Assembly: GCA_029935405.1 (NCBI GenBank)
Contig: JAOZKH010000004.1
Location: 5,299 to 52,033, forward strand
Reading direction: 5' to 3'
Origin: Vallitaleaceae bacterium
GTDB taxonomy: Bacteria; Bacillota; Clostridia; Lachnospirales; Vallitaleaceae
DNA: 46,735 nt
Below are positions 9,420 through 18,966 of the stretch, one piece after another (within the stretch, counting starts at the first letter, position 1; each line of letters opens with the position of its first letter). Position numbers and translations under genes: made by a program. Below the pieces are notes generated by a model, which was given only the letters and a program-made list of their open reading frames with translations, was not told the origin of the DNA and ran no database searches.

Positions 9420-10706
9420 ATGGATCAATTGATTATTAATGGAGGCAATGCCCTTCATGGACGAGTTGAAGTTAGTGGAGCTAAAAATGCCGCTCTTGGA
9501 ATTATTGCAGCAGCATTATTAGCAGATGGTATAAGTACAATAGAGAATGTCCCTTGCGTTAATGATGTTCGTGTTTTAATAGAATCAATACAGGATTTAG
9601 GTGTTAAAGTAGAATATTTAGATCAACATACTATTAAAATTGACAGTACAAAAGTTGATAAATTAGTAGTTGATTATGAGCATATCAATAAAATCAGAGC
9701 ATCTTATTACTTATTAGGTGCACTACTTGGAAGATTCAATCATTCAGAAGTTGCAATGCCTGGGGGATGTAATATTGGACAGCGTCCGATAGATCAACAT
9801 ATTAAGGGTTTTGAGGCACTTGGAGCAACTGTTGATTTAGAACATGGAATGGTAAAAGTTACTGCAAACAAACTAATAGGAACTAATATTTATTTAGATG
9901 TAGTTAGTGTAGGTGCTACAATTAATATTATGATGGCAGCTTGTATGGCAGAAGGTGTAACACATATTGAAAACCCAGCTAAAGAGCCGCATATTGTTGA
10001 TGTTGCTAATTATTTGAATTCAATGGGTGCTGATATTAAAGGTGCTGGTACAGATTTGATAAAAATTCATGGTGTTAAAGGAATGCATGGTTCTGAATAC
10101 ACTATAATTCCTGATCAGATTGAAGCAGGAACATATATGATTGCTGCTGCAATTACTGGTGGAGACGTAACTGTTGGAAATTTAATTCCTAAGCATATGG
10201 AAGCTATTTCTGCAAAGATGCAGGAGATGGGTGTTGTTATTACTGAGGAACTTGATACCCTTAGAGTTACAGCAAAACATCCTCTAAAAGGAATTAATGT
10301 TAAGACATTACCCTATCCAGGATTTCCGACTGATATGCAACCTCAAATGACAGCGCTTTTATCTATTGCAGAAGGAACTGGAGTAATAACAGAAAGTATC
10401 TTTGAAAACAGATTTTCTTATGTAGATGAGTTGAGCCGTATGGGTGTTAATATTAAAGTGGAAGGCAATACAGCCATTGTAACAGGTGTGACGGAATTAG
10501 AAGGTGCAAAAGTGTCTGCAACTGACTTAAGAGCAGGTGCGGCTCTCGTACTAGCGGGTTTATTTGCTAATGGTGAAACGATTGTCAATCATGTTGACTA
10601 TATTGATAGAGGTTATGAATTTATTGAGAATAAGTTAAAAGCTCTTGGTGCCGATATTGTTAGAAAAACAGACAATATGGATAAATCAATGTTTAAAGTT
10701 GTATAA
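9420..10706 (+). CDS. murA: UDP-N-acetylglucosamine 1-carboxyvinyltransferase
   Basis: [61 protein letters not shown]. Confidence 0.95.
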   Translation: MDQLIINGGNALHGRVEVSGAKNAALGIIAAALLADGISTIENVPCVNDVRVLIESIQDLGVKVEYLDQHTIKIDSTKVDKLVVDYEHINKIRASYYLLGALLGRFNHSEVAMPGGCNIGQRPIDQHIKGFEALGATVDLEHGMVKVTANKLIGTNIYLDVVSVGATINIMMAACMAEGVTHIENPAKEPHIVDVANYLNSMGADIKGAGTDLIKIHGVKGMHGSEYTIIPDQIEAGTYMIAAAITGGDVTVGNLIPKHMEAISAKMQEMGVVITEELDTLRVTAKHPLKGINVKTLPYPGFPTDMQPQMTALLSIAEGTGVITESIFENRFSYVDELSRMGVNIKVEGNTAIVTGVTELEGAKVSATDLRAGAALVLAGLFANGETIVNHVDYIDRGYEFIENKLKALGADIVRKTDNMDKSMFKVV

Positions 10707-10753
10707 TAAAGCGTAAATAAATAATCAAATCTTAAGGAGATTATACGAGAAAT

Positions 10754-11539
10754 ATGGATATGTCATATACATTTAGTCAATTGCTTGATATAATAAAAGT
10801 TCTTCGGAGTGATAATGGATGTCCATGGGATAGAGAACAAACTCATGATTCTATTAAGAATGACACCCTCGAAGAGGTATATGAACTTATTGATGCAATT
10901 AATAATAAAGATGACGAAAATATAATTGAAGAACTTGGAGATTTGCTTTTACATGTTGTTTTTCACAGTCAAATTGGTGCAGATGAAGGACGATTTACCA
11001 ATGAAGATGTTCTTGAGAGCATTATAACCAAAATGATACGTAGACATCCACATGTTTTTGCAACTGAAGTTGCTAATAATTCAGATGAAGTTTTAAAACA
11101 GTGGGATGAAATCAAAAAAGTAGAAAAAAATCACAAAACTCATACTCAAGTTTTGAGGAGTGTGCCAAAAGCAATGCCGGCATTAATGCGTGCATCAAAA
11201 GTGGGTAAAAAAGCATCAAAAGTTGGATTTGATTTTGAGAATAAAAAGCAATTGATAGACAAATTACAAGAGGAACTAGATGAGACAAAAAAAGCATTAA
11301 AAACAGGTGATTTGGTGCATTTGCAGGAGGAAATTGGTGATTTGTTGTTCCAAATCGTTAATATATCCAGATTTTTTGAAATAAATCCTGAAAATGCCTT
11401 GACAAATGCAACAGAAAAGTTTATAAATAGATTTGAGGGAATTGAAAAGCTAACTTTAGTTGATGGTCTTAATCTTAGCGATTTAACCCTAGAACAAATG
11501 GATGGATACTGGAATATAGTTAAACAACATAATGTTTAA
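10754..11539 (+). CDS. mazG: Nucleoside triphosphate pyrophosphohydrolase
   Basis: CPWDREQTHDSIKNDTLEEVYELIDAI; EELGDLLLHVVFHSQIG; second MazG repeat. Confidence 0.93.
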   Translation: MDMSYTFSQLLDIIKVLRSDNGCPWDREQTHDSIKNDTLEEVYELIDAINNKDDENIIEELGDLLLHVVFHSQIGADEGRFTNEDVLESIITKMIRRHPHVFATEVANNSDEVLKQWDEIKKVEKNHKTHTQVLRSVPKAMPALMRASKVGKKASKVGFDFENKKQLIDKLQEELDETKKALKTGDLVHLQEEIGDLLFQIVNISRFFEINPENALTNATEKFINRFEGIEKLTLVDGLNLSDLTLEQMDGYWNIVKQHNV

Positions 11540-11570
11540 TATAATCAAACAAAATTTCGAGGAGGAACGT

Positions 11571-11846
11571 ATGAACAAATCAGAATTAGTGAGCGCAATG
11601 GCAGCAAAAACAGAATTAAGTAAAAAGGATGCAGAGAAAACTTTAAAAGCATTTATCGATGTAGTAACAGATGAATTAGCAGCAGGTGGAAAAGTTCAAT
11701 TAGTTGGATTCGGTACATTTGAAGTTAGCGAAAGATCAGCAAGAACTGGTAGAAACCCTCAAACTGGTAAAGAGATGAAAATTCCTGCTTCAAAAGCACC
11801 AAAATTTAAATCTGGAAAAGCTTTAAAAGAAGCTGTTAATAAGTAA
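11571..11846 (+). CDS. HU family DNA-binding protein (start moved from 11532)
   Basis: MNKSELVSAMAAKTELSKKDAEKTLKAF...GFGTFEVSERSARTGRNPQTGKEMKIPASKAPKFKSGKALKEAVN; RBS gaggagg before ATG 11571. Confidence 0.95.
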   Translation: MNKSELVSAMAAKTELSKKDAEKTLKAFIDVVTDELAAGGKVQLVGFGTFEVSERSARTGRNPQTGKEMKIPASKAPKFKSGKALKEAVNK

Positions 11847-11861
11847 TATAATCTAACGATA

Positions 11862-11893
11862 AAAAAAGTCTGCATACATATGCAGACTTTTTT
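11862..11893. terminator. Intrinsic terminator (bidirectional shape)
   Basis: aaaaaagtctgca-tacata-tgcagactttttt. Confidence 0.85.
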
Positions 11894-11916
11894 GAGTATA
11901 AGTAGAGGTGAAAAGA

Positions 11917-12156
11917 ATGAGACTTGACAAGTTTTTAAAGGTATCAAGATTAATTAAGCGACGTACGGTTGCTAACGATGCTTGTGATGCAGGCAGAGTA
12001 ACGGTAAATGATAGAGTTGCGAAGGCGTCTGTAAAGGTGTCTGAAGGTGATGTTATAGAAATTTCCTTTGGAAATAATAATGTAAAAGTTCAGATAGAAG
12101 CTATTAAAGATACAACTAAAAAAGAAGATGCAAAAGATATGTATAAGTATATTTAG
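11917..12156 (+). CDS. rqcP: S4-domain RNA-binding protein RqcP/YabO (start moved from 11908)
   Basis: MRLDKFLKVSRLIKRRTVANDACDAGRVTVNDRVAKASVKVSEGDVI. Confidence 0.88.
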   Translation: MRLDKFLKVSRLIKRRTVANDACDAGRVTVNDRVAKASVKVSEGDVIEISFGNNNVKVQIEAIKDTTKKEDAKDMYKYI

Positions 12157-12212
12157 AAAACAGTCAAAAAGTGCTATACTATTATTGATAATTACCGATA
12201 TATAAAATGATG

Positions 12213-12329
12213 GTTAAGGTGTCAAAACTAAGTATCTCTAATTCTACCACTATATGTAGTACTCGGTTGAAGACTCCAAGCATACATATAGTGGTAGAAA
12301 GTTCAACTATATAGTTTTGACACCTTAAC
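12213..12329. mobile_element. MITE-like palindromic element (117 bp), 18-bp perfect terminal inverted repeats plus 16-bp perfect inner stem
   Basis: GTTAAGGTGTCAAAACTA...TAGTTTTGACACCTTAAC; inner tctaccactatatgta / tacatatagtggtaga; flanked by direct ATGGTTAAGG (12210-12219 and 12332-12341). Confidence 0.65.
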
Positions 12330-12340
12330 TAATGGTTAAG

Positions 12341-12409
12341 GAAGTTTCGTAATTGTACATGAATATAACCAAATATGGTTAATTGTACATGAAGAGTATG
12401 AGAAACTTC
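12341..12409. repeat. Second palindromic/direct-repeat element
   Basis: GAAGTTTC (12341-12348) / GAAACTTC (12402-12409) enclosing two copies of TAATTGTACATGAA (12350-12363, 12380-12393). Confidence 0.55.
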
Positions 12410-12438
12410 ATAATGAATATAGGATATGGCGGTGTAAT

Positions 12439-12723
12439 ATGAATAAGAAGAGGCATAAATCCATATACTTTCTTATGTTTGTCTTAGCGTTGCTGATAGG
12501 AGTTGTTTTTTTTCAAATGTTATCAGCAAGTGCGAAAAAGGTGTATAAAGAGAAAGAATTAGTAGCATTACAAGAAGAATTAATTAATGAAAAAGAGAAA
12601 CATATTAAGCTTGAAGAGGATAAATTATATATTCAGACAGACGAGTTTATCATAAAAAAAGCCAGAGAAGAATTCAATCTTATACAGGATGGAGAAATAA
12701 TTTTTATAAAAGAAGATGAGTAG
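12439..12723 (+). CDS. Septum formation initiator DivIC/FtsB family protein
   Basis: 94 aa; single TM then coiled coil; syntenic position rqcP...tilS; C-terminal IIKKAREEFNLIQDGEIIFIK. Confidence 0.82.
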   Translation: MNKKRHKSIYFLMFVLALLIGVVFFQMLSASAKKVYKEKELVALQEELINEKEKHIKLEEDKLYIQTDEFIIKKAREEFNLIQDGEIIFIKEDE

Positions 12724-12725
12724 GT

Positions 12726-12758
12726 GAGATTTAACTTTGTTGTTAAGTCTCTTTTTTT
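12726..12758 (+). terminator. Intrinsic terminator after divIC
   Basis: gagatttaac-tttgtt-gttaagtctc + T7. Confidence 0.8.
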
Positions 12759-12771
12759 CAGAAAGGCTATT

Positions 12772-14214
12772 ATGGATAAGAAATTAAAAACGATTAAAAA
12801 TTTTATAAAAACCTATGATTTAATAATGTCTAAAGATAAAATTATTGTTGGTTTATCAGGTGGCGCAGATAGTGTTGCCCTTTTGATTATTCTAGATATG
12901 CTTTATAAAAGCAGCGAAGTGAAATTATATCCTATATATGTGCATCATCAGTTAAGAGATGATGCGGATTTAGATATCTCTTTTTGTAAAGAATTGTGTA
13001 ATAGATTATCTCTTGAATTAAAGGTAGTATATGTTGACGTTAAAGGAGAAGTTAATAGATCAAAAAAATCTGTCGAAGAAGTTGCTAGAGATCTTAGATA
13101 TAATGCATTTAATAATTATTCGCTAGAGGTTAAGGCTAATAAAATAGCAGTTGCTCATCACATGGATGATCAAGCTGAAACGATTATTCATAGAATAATT
13201 CGTGGGAGTGGGACATTAGGACTTTCAGGTATGAAACCTCTTAATAAAATGATAATTAGACCACTTCTTGCAGTTAGTAAAAAAGATTTGTATGAAATTC
13301 TTGAAACGAAAGAACAGAATTTTATGGAAGATTATACGAATGCGCTAAATGATTATACCAGAAATAAAATTCGTAATCAGTTAATTCCGCTTCTTAAAGA
13401 TGAGTATAATGAAAATATTATTGTTGCAATTAATAGACTAGGACAAATACTTAGAGATGAAGATGATTATATGGAACAAGAATCAGCGAAAATATTTAAA
13501 TTGGCAATGATTTGTGAAACATCAACTAAAATCATTTTTGATATTAATGTGTTATTAGATGTTCACAAGGCCATGCTAAATAGAGTTTTGAGATATGGTA
13601 TTAAGAGATTAAAAGGCGATTTGAAAAATATAGAATTTGCTCATATACAAAGAATTATTAATTTAATTATGAAACAATCGGGAAAAGAAGTTCCAATTGT
13701 AAAAAATTATATTGCAAAAAAAGAATATAGCCAATTGATAATTATGAATAATTCAGAATCAAATAAAACATCTCAAAAGTATAGTATTCTTCTTGACAGG
13801 ATGCCAATTAAAGGGTATATTCAAAATGCTAATATTGCCTTTAGCGCAAAAGTATATAGTAGAGATGAGTATAACGATTTATTAAAATATAAAAATTCTT
13901 TTAAAAAAACACAAAACGTATACACTAAATGGTTTGACTATGATAAAATAGAGACTAATTTAGTTCTTAGAACAAGAAATACTAGTGATCGTATTCAAAT
14001 TAATAGAAACGGAGACACAAAGACACTAAAAAAGTATTTTAGTGACGAGAAAATTTCAAGTTCTATAAGAGAAGAAATTCCTCTGTTGGCAAAAGGTAGT
14101 GAATTACTTTGGATTGTCGGACATAGAGTGAGTACTAAATACAATGTTGATAAAGACACTAAATGTGTCTTAGAAGTGAATTTGATCAAGGAGGACGAAT
14201 GTGGCAAAAATTGA
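12772..14214 (+). CDS. tilS: tRNA(Ile)-lysidine synthetase (start moved from 12724 to 12772)
   Basis: IIVGLSGGADSVALL; AVAHHMDDQAETIIHRIIRGSGTLGLSGM; GTG 12724 start would encode the terminator hairpin. Confidence 0.93.
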   Translation: MDKKLKTIKNFIKTYDLIMSKDKIIVGLSGGADSVALLIILDMLYKSSEVKLYPIYVHHQLRDDADLDISFCKELCNRLSLELKVVYVDVKGEVNRSKKSVEEVARDLRYNAFNNYSLEVKANKIAVAHHMDDQAETIIHRIIRGSGTLGLSGMKPLNKMIIRPLLAVSKKDLYEILETKEQNFMEDYTNALNDYTRNKIRNQLIPLLKDEYNENIIVAINRLGQILRDEDDYMEQESAKIFKLAMICETSTKIIFDINVLLDVHKAMLNRVLRYGIKRLKGDLKNIEFAHIQRIINLIMKQSGKEVPIVKNYIAKKEYSQLIIMNNSESNKTSQKYSILLDRMPIKGYIQNANIAFSAKVYSRDEYNDLLKYKNSFKKTQNVYTKWFDYDKIETNLVLRTRNTSDRIQINRNGDTKTLKKYFSDEKISSSIREEIPLLAKGSELLWIVGHRVSTKYNVDKDTKCVLEVNLIKEDECGKN

Positions 14215-14725
14215 GGTATTGATTTCAGAAGAGGATCTAATAAAACGTATTAAGGAACTGGGAGTAGAAATCTCAGAAGACTATAAGGATAAAGAAATCA
14301 GCATGATATGCGTACTTAAAGGTGGGGTTATGTTTATGACTGACCTAGCAAAAGAAATAAAACCTTTAATGTCAATGGGGTTCATGGCGATATCAAGTTA
14401 CGGGAATCAAACATCTAGTAGCGGAATCGTAAAAATCGAAAAGGATTTAGATGAACCTATTGAAGGTAAAGATGTATTGATTGTTGAAGATATTATAGAT
14501 TCAGGTAGAACACTAAATTATCTGATTAAAGTATTAAAAGATAGAAATCCAAATAGTGTTAAGATAGTTACATTGTTAGATAAGCCAGACCGCCGTATTA
14601 TGAATGTCGATGTTGAGTATGTTGGATTTACAATTCCAGATGAATTTGTATTAGGATATGGTCTTGATTATTTACAAAATTATAGAAATTTACCTTACAT
14701 AGGAATTATGAAAGGTTTAGAGTAG
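14201..14725 (+). CDS. hpt: Hypoxanthine phosphoribosyltransferase
   Basis: VLIVEDIIDSGRTLNYL PRPP motif; GTG start; RBS ggagg. Confidence 0.93.
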   Translation: MAKIEVLISEEDLIKRIKELGVEISEDYKDKEISMICVLKGGVMFMTDLAKEIKPLMSMGFMAISSYGNQTSSSGIVKIEKDLDEPIEGKDVLIVEDIIDSGRTLNYLIKVLKDRNPNSVKIVTLLDKPDRRIMNVDVEYVGFTIPDEFVLGYGLDYLQNYRNLPYIGIMKGLE

Positions 14726-14755
14726 TCATAGACTACTTATAGAAAGGAGATACGT

Positions 14756-16630
14756 ATGAAAAAGTATATGCGTGGATTTAGCTTCTATGCCCTTCTAGTT
14801 CTAATATTGTTATTTGCTTTATTATTATCTAATCAGGGGAATAATACTGAGACTACAAGTTATGGTCAATTAGAATTAACACAGGATATAAAAGCTGATA
14901 GAGTCACGAGATTAGAAGTATCTAAAAATGCAGAAATACCTACGGGAAATGTAACAGTTCATTTTATGGATGGGACACAAGTGTTTCCAATATCAAATAC
15001 CTTTGAATTTTCACAGTTTGCACTAGAAAATGGTATTTATGTTTATGAAACTGATGTTCCACAACCAAATATTTTTATGAGTATTTTACCGTCAATTATA
15101 ATATTGATAGCAGTAGTATTCTTACTAATATTCATTATGAACCAATCACAAGGTGGCGGTGGTGGAAACCGAGTAATGTCTTTTGGTAAAAGTAAAGCTA
15201 AATTGGTTGGCGACGGAGAGACAAATGTTACATTTGACGATGTGGCAGGTTTAGAAGAAGAAAAAGAAGAGCTTGAAGAAATTGTTGAATTTCTAAAAAG
15301 TCCTAAGAAGTTTGTTGAACTTGGCGCTAGGATCCCTAAAGGTGTTGTACTTGTCGGACCTCCAGGAACTGGTAAAACATTAATAGCAAAAGCTGTTGCA
15401 GGTGAAGCGGGAGTACCTTTCTTTAGTATATCTGGTTCAGACTTTGTAGAGATGTTTGTTGGTGTTGGTGCATCAAGAGTAAGAGACTTGTTTGAACAAG
15501 CTAAGAAAAACTCACCTTCTATTATTTTTATTGATGAGATTGATGCAGTAGGTCGTAAGAGAGGTGCTGGTTTAGGTGGAGGACACGATGAACGTGAGCA
15601 AACACTTAATCAATTACTTGTAGAAATGGATGGATTTGGAGTTAATGAAGGTGTTATCGTTGTAGCAGCAACAAACCGAGTTGACATTCTTGACCCTGCA
15701 TTACTTAGACCAGGTCGTTTTGATAGAAAAGTTTATGTTGGTCGTCCTGATGTTAAAGGACGTGAAGAAATTCTTAAAGTACATGCCAAAGGAAAACATC
15801 TATCAGATGATGTTAATCTTAAGGAAACAGCAAGAACAACAGCTGGATTTACAGGTGCAGACTTAGAAAACCTAATTAATGAAGCCGCAATATTTGCTGC
15901 AAGATCAGACAAGAAAGTTATTGAACAAGCTGATCTTCGTAGAGCATTTGTTAAAGTTGGTATAGGTACTGAGAAGAAAAGTCGTGTTATCAGCGATAAA
16001 GAAAAGAAAATTACAGCTTATCATGAAGCTGGACATGCGATTATACACCATGTATTACCGGAAATTGATTCAGTACACAGTATTTCTATTATTCCAACAG
16101 GTATGGCAGGAGGATACACAATGCCACTGCCAGGAGAAGATCAAATGTATATGACTAAGAGTAAAATGCTTTGTGAAATCGCGGCTCTTTTAGGAGGACG
16201 TGCGGCTGAGAAATTAATTCTTGACGATATAACAACAGGTGCTTCAAATGATATTGAACGAGCAACTGGAATTGCAAGAGATATGGTAGTTCGTTATGGT
16301 ATGAGTGATGTTGTTGGACCGATTCAATATGGTGAAGATAGTAATGAAGTATTCATCGGACGTGATTGGGGACATACAAGAAATTATGGTGAAAATATTG
16401 CTGGAGTTATTGATAGCGAGATTAAGAGGATTGTTGGAGATGGATATGATGAAGCGGTGCAGTTATTAGAAAAGCATATAGATGTTCTTCATGCTACAGC
16501 AAAACTTCTAATAGAGAAAGAAAAAATCGTCGGGGAAGAATTTGAAAAGTTATTTCCAGATTATGAACCTAAAGATGATGAAGGTAAAAATGATGAATCT
16601 GAATTAACACCGGAAGCAATTCCAACATAA
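14756..16630 (+). CDS. ftsH: ATP-dependent zinc metalloprotease FtsH
   Basis: GPPGTGKT Walker [22 protein letters not shown] zinc motif; two N-terminal TMs. Confidence 0.97.
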   Translation: MKKYMRGFSFYALLVLILLFALLLSNQGNNTETTSYGQLELTQDIKADRVTRLEVSKNAEIPTGNVTVHFMDGTQVFPISNTFEFSQFALENGIYVYETDVPQPNIFMSILPSIIILIAVVFLLIFIMNQSQGGGGGNRVMSFGKSKAKLVGDGETNVTFDDVAGLEEEKEELEEIVEFLKSPKKFVELGARIPKGVVLVGPPGTGKTLIAKAVAGEAGVPFFSISGSDFVEMFVGVGASRVRDLFEQAKKNSPSIIFIDEIDAVGRKRGAGLGGGHDEREQTLNQLLVEMDGFGVNEGVIVVAATNRVDILDPALLRPGRFDRKVYVGRPDVKGREEILKVHAKGKHLSDDVNLKETARTTAGFTGADLENLINEAAIFAARSDKKVIEQADLRRAFVKVGIGTEKKSRVISDKEKKITAYHEAGHAIIHHVLPEIDSVHSISIIPTGMAGGYTMPLPGEDQMYMTKSKMLCEIAALLGGRAAEKLILDDITTGASNDIERATGIARDMVVRYGMSDVVGPIQYGEDSNEVFIGRDWGHTRNYGENIAGVIDSEIKRIVGDGYDEAVQLLEKHIDVLHATAKLLIEKEKIVGEEFEKLFPDYEPKDDEGKNDESELTPEAIPT

Positions 16631-16710
16631 TTGATTTATTGCATGTATAATACAAAACCCCATTCGTAGTTAGTTTGGTTCTTTCTGAACTTTGGGTACA
16701 CATAGTATAA

Positions 16711-16750
16711 AAAAAGCTGACAGTGTAAAATTAACTGACAGCTTTTTTTA
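16711..16750. terminator. Intrinsic terminator between ftsH and DUF1189 gene
   Basis: aaaaaaagctgacagt...aactgacagcttttttt. Confidence 0.75.
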
Positions 16751-16826
16751 TAGTAAAGCAGATAAACTAAAGTTTAGAAAGAATCTAAGTTTTACAAAAG
16801 GGGGTTTTTATTAAAATTATTCCACC

Positions 16827-17651
16827 TTATTTAGGATTTTCGAGTTCCTCTTTAACTTTTATTAATCTAAATGATTTTGAAAGGATTGTTGTTGTAGGTA
16901 TATAGAATAATACAACGCTACCAAAAGCATAGAATAATTGACTTATAGTAGATGAAGGAAATAGTTGGGGAAGTATGGTGCCTAATTCATAAAGAATTAT
17001 TCCAATCGTTGAAGAATATAGAACCATTTTATAAACCTGCGAGCTCTTAATATCATTTAAAGCTAACATTTTACGAAGTATACTTGCAATAAGAAGTAGT
17101 ATTAGTGACCTGAATCCATATGAGAATAATGCCATAAAAATATTGCCTACAGTATATAAAAACAGACCGAACTTAGCTGTAAATGTTAAGCTTTGCACAA
17201 ATTCATCTTTATTTAAATCGTACCAGTTAAACATATCAAGATCCATATAATTTGTGTCCTTACCACCTGCGGTGATAATTAGGGTTGAATCTGTTAAAAG
17301 GTATCCAACAGGGTATCTTGCAATATCGTTAATGGTTGTTTCACCTGATGTATCGATTACAAAGAAAAAATCTTCACCGTCTATAATAATAGGTTTTGTA
17401 GAATCTATAGTGAAGGTACCTTTAGATAAATAAAAATCTGGGAAATCTGGGGCTTCTACAACTTCGAGTACGTAGCTTACATAATTGGTAAAAAAGAGTC
17501 CTTTTACTAATCCACTTATTGACGAAAACAATAATATGAGAATAAGTATGTATAGTACAACTGAACCAATTTTATGATGGATAGATTCTGTTATAAAATC
17601 AAGGTCTTTGATTGATTTTATAATCTTATGATGAAATGGAATTTTATTCAT
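16827..17651 (-). CDS. DUF1189-like multi-TM protein
   Basis: N-terminal TM, extracellular domain, several C-terminal TMs; resembles DUF1189. Confidence 0.65.
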   Translation of the reverse strand: MNKIPFHHKIIKSIKDLDFITESIHHKIGSVVLYILILILLFSSISGLVKGLFFTNYVSYVLEVVEAPDFPDFYLSKGTFTIDSTKPIIIDGEDFFFVIDTSGETTINDIARYPVGYLLTDSTLIITAGGKDTNYMDLDMFNWYDLNKDEFVQSLTFTAKFGLFLYTVGNIFMALFSYGFRSLILLLIASILRKMLALNDIKSSQVYKMVLYSSTIGIILYELGTILPQLFPSSTISQLFYAFGSVVLFYIPTTTILSKSFRLIKVKEELENPK

Positions 17652-17807
17652 AGTATGCCTCCTAGCTTATATTCCATACTATTGTATCTCTGTTTTGTAA
17701 AAGTTACAAGGATTATTACAATTATTAATCCAATAGCATTGTTTATAATTGACATGTAACGTATAATAGGGAGAAGAATAAGAATATTAAGTTAGGTCGG
17801 TATAGAA

Positions 17808-18953
17808 ATGAGTAATTATCAGTTAACAGCTCCATGTATGTTTGGACTTGAAGCATTAGTAAAAAGAGAAGTTAAAGATTTAGGATATAATATTATTAAA
17901 GTGACGGATGGTCGTATTACTTTTGAAGGTGATGCAATGGCTATTTGTCGAAGCAATTTATGGCTAAGAGTAGCTGAAAGGGTATTGCTTGATGTTGATG
18001 AATTTAAAGCAACTAGTTTTGAAGATTTATTTCAAGGAATTAACAATATTCCATGGGAGAAGTATATTCCGGAGAATGGTAGATTTTGGGTAAAAAAAGC
18101 TACAACTATAAAATCAAAGCTTTTTAGTCAAACTGATATACAGTCGATTGTCAAAAAAGCAGCAGTTGAGAGAATGAAGAAGGCTTATAATACAACAACA
18201 ATTAAAGAAACAGGAGAAGATTATCCTATTCGTATTTTTATCCATAAAGATATTGTATATGTATCATTAGATACATCTGGTAATGGTCTTCATAAGAGAG
18301 GCTATCGTAAGATGATTGCAAAAGCGCCAATTAGGGAAACTTTAGGTGCAGCGCTTGTTATGCTTTCACCGTGGAAACCAGATAGAGTACTTGTTGATCC
18401 TTTTTGTGGTACTGGTACCATATTAATTGAAGCTGCCATGATTGGAGCTAATATTGCACCTGGATTAAATAGGGAGTTTGATGCAGAAAATTGGAAAAAT
18501 CTAGTGCCTCGTAAGTTATGGATGGAAGCGGCTGATGAAGCCAATAATGCTATAAAAACCGATATTGAGCTAAACATTCAGGCATTTGATATTGATTACA
18601 AAGCGGTAAACGTAGCGAGAGACTGTGCGGCAAACGCTTATGTAGATGAGTATATACACTTTCAAGATAGACCGGTACAAGAATTTAAAACTAAAAAACA
18701 TTATGGTGTTGTTGTTACTAATCCGCCATATGGAGAGCGTTTAGAGGATGCAGAATCAGTAAAAGAAATATATAAAGATATGGGAAGTGTCTTTGGAAAA
18801 CTTGAAGATTGGAGTTTTGTAATTGTAACTTCCTTTGATGAGTTTGAGAGAAATTACGGAAAGAAAGCAACAAAAAACCGAAAGCTTTATAATGGAATGA
18901 TTAAGTCATATATATATACATATCTTGGACCAAGACCTCCACGTAGAGTATAA
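17808..18953 (+). CDS. THUMP-domain class I SAM RNA methyltransferase (RlmL/YpsC-like)
   Basis: VDPFCGTGTILIEAAMI; VVTNPPYGERL; N-terminal THUMP-like region. Confidence 0.92.
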   Translation: MSNYQLTAPCMFGLEALVKREVKDLGYNIIKVTDGRITFEGDAMAICRSNLWLRVAERVLLDVDEFKATSFEDLFQGINNIPWEKYIPENGRFWVKKATTIKSKLFSQTDIQSIVKKAAVERMKKAYNTTTIKETGEDYPIRIFIHKDIVYVSLDTSGNGLHKRGYRKMIAKAPIRETLGAALVMLSPWKPDRVLVDPFCGTGTILIEAAMIGANIAPGLNREFDAENWKNLVPRKLWMEAADEANNAIKTDIELNIQAFDIDYKAVNVARDCAANAYVDEYIHFQDRPVQEFKTKKHYGVVVTNPPYGERLEDAESVKEIYKDMGSVFGKLEDWSFVIVTSFDEFERNYGKKATKNRKLYNGMIKSYIYTYLGPRPPRRV

Positions 18954-18966
18954 GGAGATGTAAATA

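Noticed and set aside
17697-17720. Possible WalR box for the DUF1189 gene (minus TGTAAT...TGTAAC)
   Set aside because: Half-sites are 6 bp apart, not 5; kept out of the box list.
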